A stretch of 48,553 nt of DNA from Candidatus Bathycorpusculum acetigenes (GTDB taxonomy: Archaea > Thermoproteota > Bathyarchaeia > Bathyarchaeales > Bathycorpusculaceae): contig WQVG01000007.1 of the NCBI GenBank assembly GCA_009781675.1, forward strand, positions 1 to 48,553, written 5' to 3'. Made by a program: the position numbers and the translations under genes. Under the pieces are notes generated by a model. It made no database searches. It saw nothing but the letters and a program-made list of their open reading frames with translations, and had not been told where the DNA came from. This document shows positions 44,829 through 48,553 of the stretch, in pieces; positions within the stretch are counted from its first letter, which is position 1, and each line of letters opens with the position of its first letter.

Positions 44829-45118
44829 CCGAGGCCGGAACCGAATTTAACTACTACGCCAAAATACCGGTGCAAGACGGCGCAGGCAAAGAGCGGGTTT
44901 GTGAGTCGCTAAATGAGTTCTTAGCACTCTGCGAAAAACACCTAAGCGAAGTCTTTAGTTGTGTTGCAACAAAAGTTTCCCCTGATCAGTTACAGCAGAT
45001 CCTAACGGATTATGGCGAAAAACAATCCGCACTGATGCAGAGCTTTGCAAAACATACCCTAATCAACCTCAAAGCCGCCCAAACCGCCGCCGAACAAGCC
45101 TTCCAGGAGGACCTGTGA
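44825..45118 (+). CDS. unknown element protein, helical
   Basis: 97 residues from GTG 44825 (the frame extends to 44783, but GTG overlapping the upstream TGA fits the operon pattern). Mostly helical (SLNEFLALCEKHLSEVFSC and then a Lys/Ala-rich helix). No domain recognised. Confidence 0.7.
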   Translation: MTEAGTEFNYYAKIPVQDGAGKERVCESLNEFLALCEKHLSEVFSCVATKVSPDQLQQILTDYGEKQSALMQSFAKHTLINLKAAQTAAEQAFQEDL

Positions 45119-45675
45119 GGGTGGGGCCCTCTGAGTTAGACCGCAGTTTGCAGTGGCTTGAGAAGTGTGTTTTAGCCGGTTGGATAAACCGCCAAGAATT
45201 TCACCACCAACGCCATCAGCTGCAGCGTCAGCGCAGCTTTCGCGGCGTAGTCCACGCTGTCTATCCGCCTAGACCCCAAGTCGAAGTGGCCGCCTATCAA
45301 TGTAAACCATGCGGACACCTAACCACGGTGGCGCAGACGGGGCAGTTTCTAAAGGCGCCTATCAGTTGCCCTAACTGTGGGGTGGAGGGACCCTTTATTT
45401 TCTGTGAAGAGCAAAGCACCTATCAATCCAGCCAGATCCTGCTGGTAATGGATAAGCAGACGCCGCCGATGACGCTGCCGCGTTTGCTCCAAGTTCAGCT
45501 CACAGGCAGCCAAGTCGGCTCCGCGGGGCTGGGGGATCAAATTTTGGTCAGCGGCACCCTAAAAATCTGGGTCTGCACACACCGCGAATACGGCAAACAA
45601 AAAACCTTCACCCCCTGCCTACAAGCCCACACCCTAAAAATAAACCCGCCCTCTTTGGTCAAGGAGACCCCCTGA
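45115..45675 (+). CDS. stand-alone MCM N-terminal-like zinc/OB protein
   Basis: 186 residues, GTG overlapping the upstream stop. An N-terminal helical part is followed by FRGVVHAVYPPRPQVEVAAY, a zinc ribbon with C63, C66, C85 and C88, then STYQSSQILLVMDKQTPP, LPRLLQVQL and GLGDQILVSGTLKIW. This order matches the zinc and OB subdomains of MCM helicases, including the S-x-Y/F-x-x-x-Q-x-I and PR-x-L-x-V blocks. There is no Walker A, sensor or arginine-finger region at all. It may bind DNA and either recruit host MCM or interfere with it. Confidence 0.68.
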   Translation: MRVGPSELDRSLQWLEKCVLAGWINRQEFHHQRHQLQRQRSFRGVVHAVYPPRPQVEVAAYQCKPCGHLTTVAQTGQFLKAPISCPNCGVEGPFIFCEEQSTYQSSQILLVMDKQTPPMTLPRLLQVQLTGSQVGSAGLGDQILVSGTLKIWVCTHREYGKQKTFTPCLQAHTLKINPPSLVKETP

Positions 45676-45971
45676 TGTCTAGTACCCTTAAGCATGCGTG
45701 TTTAGTGGCGGCCAAAGCCCAATTCTATGAGGCCCAGCGTAAACTAGAGCGGCCTCAAGAATTAGACTGGGATACCTGTGCAGAGATAGCCAAAGACAAC
45801 CCCCGCTTAGAACAAACCCTTCCCCAGCTTCAAGCAGACTGGACACGGTATTTGGAGCAGCAAAAACAGGCCTTTAACCTCTTTTATGAAGAATTGAAAC
45901 TGCTGGTCCAGTTTTTTGAAAAACTCGACAGCTCCCAGGTAGAAAACAACCCAACGGAGACGCCCAAATGA
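45675..45971 (+). CDS. unknown element protein, coiled
   Basis: 98 residues. ATG 45675 overlaps the upstream stop by one base. Mostly helical with a likely coiled coil (LQADWTRYLEQQKQAFNLFY). It lies between the MCM-like gene and a CxxC mini-protein. No family recognised. Confidence 0.7.
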   Translation: MSSTLKHACLVAAKAQFYEAQRKLERPQELDWDTCAEIAKDNPRLEQTLPQLQADWTRYLEQQKQAFNLFYEELKLLVQFFEKLDSSQVENNPTETPK

Positions 45972-46075
45972 CCTATCAATGCTCTGCGTGCGGGAAAAGT
46001 TTTGAACAGCCCGCAAAGCTGCAGGAAAACAGCACCATAAACCCCAACAGCGAAAACAAAAAGGAGATCCCGTGA
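45968..46075 (+). CDS. 35-residue CxxC mini-protein
   Basis: Starts MTYQCSACGKSFEQPAKLQE, a half zinc finger with CxxC, then a polar tail. The ATG overlaps the upstream stop by 4 bases and the stop overlaps the next start. This coupling, more than the length, argues that it is real. Confidence 0.6.
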   Translation: MTYQCSACGKSFEQPAKLQENSTINPNSENKKEIP

Positions 46076-46371
46076 TGTCGGTTTATCATTTTGCGATGCA
46101 TACCAAAAAGCAGGTAACCGAGAAACACAGCGACCCCGACAAACACGCAGCCTACAAAATCACCCTCACCACAGCCAAAGATAACGCAAAAATCGGATTT
46201 GAAAACGCCAATTTAACCCTCACCATAAAAGCAGAGTCAGATCAGGCGCTCCAGGACTTCCCAAGGCACGGGGTCTTCCAACTCACCATCAAGCAGCTCA
46301 ACCCCAACAACCAAGAAGAATCCAAGACGGTTCCCACAACCATGGAGATCTACACTGATGGTGAGCCTTAA
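46072..46371 (+). CDS. unknown element protein, beta-rich
   Basis: 99 residues from GTG 46072 (or 98 from ATG 46075). Pattern of alternating strands (IGFENANLTLTIKAESDQAL, then GVFQLTIKQL). It resembles a small beta-sandwich or OB-like fold in outline, but no family is recognised. Confidence 0.7.
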   Translation: MMSVYHFAMHTKKQVTEKHSDPDKHAAYKITLTTAKDNAKIGFENANLTLTIKAESDQALQDFPRHGVFQLTIKQLNPNNQEESKTVPTTMEIYTDGEP

Positions 46372-46531
46372 AGACTACGTGCTTGAGCTCTATTGTGTGA
46401 GCCGCAAAGTCTACTGTGCGGTGTTTGCTTTGCTTAAAAAACAAAGACTAAGTGAGCTCATCGCTTTTGTTAATAGCTACCGCTTGGAATCTCATGCCCG
46501 CACCATACGTGTCTGGAGGTTGACAATGTAA
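46358..46531 (+). CDS. 57-residue unknown element protein
   Basis: ATG 46358 (or GTG 46361) overlaps the previous gene by 14 bases, and its stop TAA shares a base with the next ATG. Helical and basic (VYCAVFALLKKQRLSELIAF), ending in RTIRVWRLTM. Too short for family assignment. Included because it exactly fills an otherwise empty gap in a fully coupled operon. Confidence 0.6.
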   Translation: MVSLKDYVLELYCVSRKVYCAVFALLKKQRLSELIAFVNSYRLESHARTIRVWRLTM

Positions 46532-47376
46532 TGTGGAGCCAACTTCCCGACGGATCTCCCTGGCTCTTTATCTGTGATAAAATCGCGGCTGAGCTCCCCC
46601 AAAATTTGCAGTTGACTTTGATGTTTCATCTCTGTGATGCCGGCCAACCCAAAGAGTGCCTAGTGCTCGATTTTCCCCAGACTAATCTCACCAAAGCTGA
46701 ACTCTCTACCCTACGCACCACCCTAGGCGAGAAGTATCAGGGCCAGCTTAGTTTTTTGACCCAACCCAACAACATCTATGTGCCCTACTTCAAGTTTCCC
46801 CCCACACTTCTAAGCACCCAAGCTTCTGTGCCCCCCACACCCACTACAAACCCCTCCTCCTCAGTTGTTGTTGGTTTAGGGTCTGCTTTACCTGAAACGC
46901 TTAGTCCCATAGCGCAATTCAACCAAAAATACTGCACCCCCTGCCCCAACAAATGCACCACCAACGAAACCTACCTCCGATGCCTAGCAACCCGTAGTTT
47001 TCAAGAACTCCAAACCCACACCACCCTTCTAACCAAACTAGCCGACCGCCCCGCCTACAAGAAAAAAGAACCTTCTGCTGAGCGCCACATTCTAGATGGC
47101 ATCCGCTGGATACACTGTGAAGGCCCAAAGGGTCCCTATGAGAAGGCGCTTGAGAAAGAAAACGTGCCCAACACGGTGTATGCCGCTTGGAAGCAGATGC
47201 TAAACGATGCTGTCTCGGCGGGTAAAAAAGGAGCGGTTATTGGTGGAACTAAAAGGGATCCTCAAACGCACGCAGAGAAAAAGGTGGATTATTGGTGCTG
47301 GCTAAGCAACTATGAGGACGAAGTCAGCCTCTGCCGCCGGTTCGCTGTGGATTATAGTAAAAAGGAGTCGGTATGA
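46531..47376 (+). CDS. largest unknown protein of the element operon
   Basis: 281 residues. The N-terminal domain (about 1-95) is alpha/beta (WLFICDKIAAELPQNLQLTL). A Pro/Thr/Ser linker follows, then a cysteine motif YCTPCPNKCTTNETYLRCL (CxxCxxxC...C, zinc or Fe-S), then a basic C-terminal region (ILDGIRWIHCEGPKGPYEKA and GGTKRDPQTHAEKKVDYW). A replication or DNA-processing role is only a guess from position and charge. Confidence 0.72.
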   Translation: MWSQLPDGSPWLFICDKIAAELPQNLQLTLMFHLCDAGQPKECLVLDFPQTNLTKAELSTLRTTLGEKYQGQLSFLTQPNNIYVPYFKFPPTLLSTQASVPPTPTTNPSSSVVVGLGSALPETLSPIAQFNQKYCTPCPNKCTTNETYLRCLATRSFQELQTHTTLLTKLADRPAYKKKEPSAERHILDGIRWIHCEGPKGPYEKALEKENVPNTVYAAWKQMLNDAVSAGKKGAVIGGTKRDPQTHAEKKVDYWCWLSNYEDEVSLCRRFAVDYSKKESV

Positions 47377-47627
47377 TGGATTTTAAATCCTTATGTGATC
47401 AGTTAGAGTTCAATGGGTTAGTGCCGCCCCGATGGGTTGAGTATCATGATGCCCTCTATATGTTTAGTAGTGTTGGTTATAAAGTGGCTAAGGCTAAAAC
47501 GCAGTTTGGAAATTGGCCCGCACAGCTGCGCAATAGTCACATTATTATAGCTAAGCAATCGACCCCAAAGGGGATTCTGCTTTTTGTAGTGGCGGTTTTT
47601 AGTTTTCCAAAAAAGGAGCGGAGTTAA
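47373..47627 (+). CDS. unknown element protein
   Basis: 84 residues, ATG overlapping the upstream stop by 4 bases. Polar N-terminus (FKSLCDQLEFNGLVPPRWVE) and a hydrophobic end (GILLFVVAVFSFPKKERS), perhaps a membrane anchor. No family. Confidence 0.68.
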   Translation: MMDFKSLCDQLEFNGLVPPRWVEYHDALYMFSSVGYKVAKAKTQFGNWPAQLRNSHIIIAKQSTPKGILLFVVAVFSFPKKERS

Positions 47628-47752
47628 TGGCTTTGGATGGTTTGGTTTTGTTTGTTGTGGGGTTGAGTCTATATCTGTTTAGGTTTGTTTTTATGTTTCT
47701 AAGGGTGCTTTGTCAAACTCTGTTTTCTGGATCAGCAGAGGGGGCAGTTTGA
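47627..47752 (+). CDS. 41-residue single-helix membrane protein
   Basis: ATG 47627 shares a base with the upstream TAA, with AAAAGGAGCGG just before it as a ribosome site. One transmembrane helix (LVLFVVGLSLYLFRFVFMFL), then a short polar tail. The stop shares a base with the next ATG. Confidence 0.6.
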   Translation: MALDGLVLFVVGLSLYLFRFVFMFLRVLCQTLFSGSAEGAV

Positions 47753-47979
47753 TGGGGCGGGGAACCCGGGGCAGTCTAAGACCCGCCTCTGTACAGGCTA
47801 GGCCATGTAGGTCGATTCGGCATCATCACTTTATCCGCAATATAGCTACACGTAGGGGTAATGGGGTGTATCGGCATGTGGGTTTAGCGGTTCCTTATGA
47901 GAGTGATGTGTGTGAGCATTGCGGCTGGATCCGCCGTGAAATTCTTGCTTATCAACAAACGCAGGAGGCGGCAGTGTAG
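47752..47979 (+). CDS. unknown element protein with CEHC
   Basis: 75 residues, starting at the ATG that overlaps the upstream stop. Arg/His-rich basic N-terminal part (RPCRSIRHHHFIRNIATRR), suggesting nucleic-acid binding, then CEHCGW. The frame is open back to 47710, but the overlap start fits the operon. Confidence 0.68.
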   Translation: MGRGTRGSLRPASVQARPCRSIRHHHFIRNIATRRGNGVYRHVGLAVPYESDVCEHCGWIRREILAYQQTQEAAV

Positions 47980-48191
47980 TGCCCTATGGCAGCTGGCAAA
48001 AAAGCACCGCAGAGGCGTTTTGCAGCCGATGCCAAAAATACCTCTCGGCGGCTGAGACAGCACTGTCTGCTAAGGGTCAGCTCCGATGTGGAGTTTGTAA
48101 TTGTCAGGTACGGCTCACGCCTCATCCCAGTGAGGTCCGCTACCGTCACGCTCGGCTACAGAAGCAAAAGGTGTCTTCGGGGGCTCCTTGA
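47979..48191 (+). CDS. small zinc-ribbon element protein
   Basis: 70 residues from GTG 47979, preceded by a GCAGGAGGCGG ribosome site inside the upstream gene. FCSRCQKYL and RCGVCNCQVR provide the four-cysteine zinc ribbon, and a basic tail follows. The longer-looking frame at 47986-48198 is its shadow. Confidence 0.68.
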   Translation: MPYGSWQKSTAEAFCSRCQKYLSAAETALSAKGQLRCGVCNCQVRLTPHPSEVRYRHARLQKQKVSSGAP

Positions 48192-48457
48192 TGGCTGATC
48201 AGCTAAGCTTTGTGTCTGTGGAGAAGCTGGCTGCGTCGCATAAAGCGCAGGCGGGATTGTGTCCGCATGCCGCGGTACCGGGACCCAAAGACCATGTGCA
48301 CGCCATCAGATTTTGCCAAGAAGCCGATCGAATAACTTGCAATCAAACAGAGTTTGGAGATGCCTCGGCGTTTATGCGTTGTCCGTTTTATCTGCGTCAT
48401 GAACTCTATACCGCCCGAATTTCCCAGAGTAAGAAAAACTTTGAGGTGACGCTATAG
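48191..48457 (+). CDS. unknown Cys/His-rich element protein
   Basis: 88 residues from ATG 48191, overlapping the upstream TGA. Cysteines and histidines are spread as LCPHAA, HVHAIRFC, ITCN and RCPFYL, possibly a zinc or Fe-S site. Last gene seen in the operon. AT-rich sequence with repeats follows. Confidence 0.68.
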   Translation: MADQLSFVSVEKLAASHKAQAGLCPHAAVPGPKDHVHAIRFCQEADRITCNQTEFGDASAFMRCPFYLRHELYTARISQSKKNFEVTL

Positions 48458-48553
48458 TATAGTAGGTTTATTATACTAAAAAATTCACTCTAGTAAATTT
48501 ATCAATTTCCTATTTTAAAATATAAAAAAGAAAGTAGTAGTATAGTATACCTA
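48453..48553. repeat. AT-rich repeat zone at the right edge
   Basis: TAGTATA (48455-48461) and TATACTA (48472-48478) form an inverted repeat around 10 bases. A second palindrome GTATA-G-TATAC lies at 48540-48550, and TATAGTATA is repeated at 48453-48461 and 48541-48549. The zone continues past the window. It could be a terminator plus an origin or promoter of the next unit. Confidence 0.5.

Noticed and set aside
47986-48198. 70-residue frame overlapping the zinc-ribbon gene
   Set aside because: It is out of frame with the gene whose GTG overlaps the upstream stop and which carries two CxxC motifs. It has no own start signal.
1-48553. CRISPR arrays
   Set aside because: No series of regularly spaced direct repeats with unique spacers was seen. 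The only repeated elements are the short palindromes reported.
42009-48553. Identification as a virus
   Set aside because: No capsid, portal, terminase or packaging ATPase motif is visible in the part seen, so plasmid-like and virus-like origins cannot be told apart.

Overview
The window is archaeal chromosome, most likely from Bathyarchaeia or a close TACK relative. That placement is inference, because no 16S or marker phylogeny could be run. The archaeal signs are a Nop5-fibrillarin operon (C/D-box RNA methylation), type II methionine aminopeptidase, a DUF1512 protein, NikR, TATA boxes about 26 nt before starts or RNA 5' ends (nadA, 5S rRNA), frequent GTG/TTG starts, and a lone 5S rRNA gene. 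The alternative heme pathway (ahbABCD) and a bacterial-type DnaK/GrpE/DnaJ system fit an anaerobe.

Layout. 1-11400: a fossil of a 2-oxoacid:ferredoxin oxidoreductase alpha subunit, a PadR regulator divergent from an ABC-2 exporter, a four-cysteine mini-protein, a flippase-like membrane protein, a dsrE-tusA sulfur-relay pair, an M48 membrane protease, a lone response regulator, an IS1-like transposase fossil and a secreted protein. 11400-17460: nadA, nikR, trkH, tRNA-Ser(GCT), fibrillarin/nop5 and a GNAT acetyltransferase. 17690-21460: an Lrp-type regulator followed by ahbA-ahbB-ahbC-ahbD, which takes siroheme to heme. 21700-28370: a one-chain AguB-AguA fusion (agmatine to putrescine), an HTH/ATP-cone class III-like ribonucleotide reductase with no visible glycyl-radical motif, pyrB, and a radical SAM protein with an odd CX3CX3C motif. 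28460-34310: a lectin/aerolysin-like two-domain protein, an ISAzo13-like fossil, map, a zinc-ribbon membrane protein, DUF1512, 5S rRNA and a flavin reductase. 34310-41000: dnaJ divergent from an unknown gene plus grpE-dnaK, an acetyltransferase and a radical SAM/SPASM protein.

41510-48553 is the accessory part. A DUF362 gene stops abruptly where its family normally continues. A tyrosine recombinase starts 46 bp later. After a spacer with two palindromes and a poly-C tract comes one strand-coherent operon of at least 16 small genes, nearly all overlapping by 1-4 bases or more. It encodes an AbrB-like protein, a stand-alone protein resembling the MCM N-terminal zinc/OB region without ATPase, two tandem paralogs and many small CxxC proteins. 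I read this as the left end of an integrated plasmid- or virus-like element whose right end lies outside the window. No capsid, portal, terminase or full replicative helicase is recognisable in the part seen. Together with the lectin/aerolysin-like protein it is the best candidate for something undescribed.
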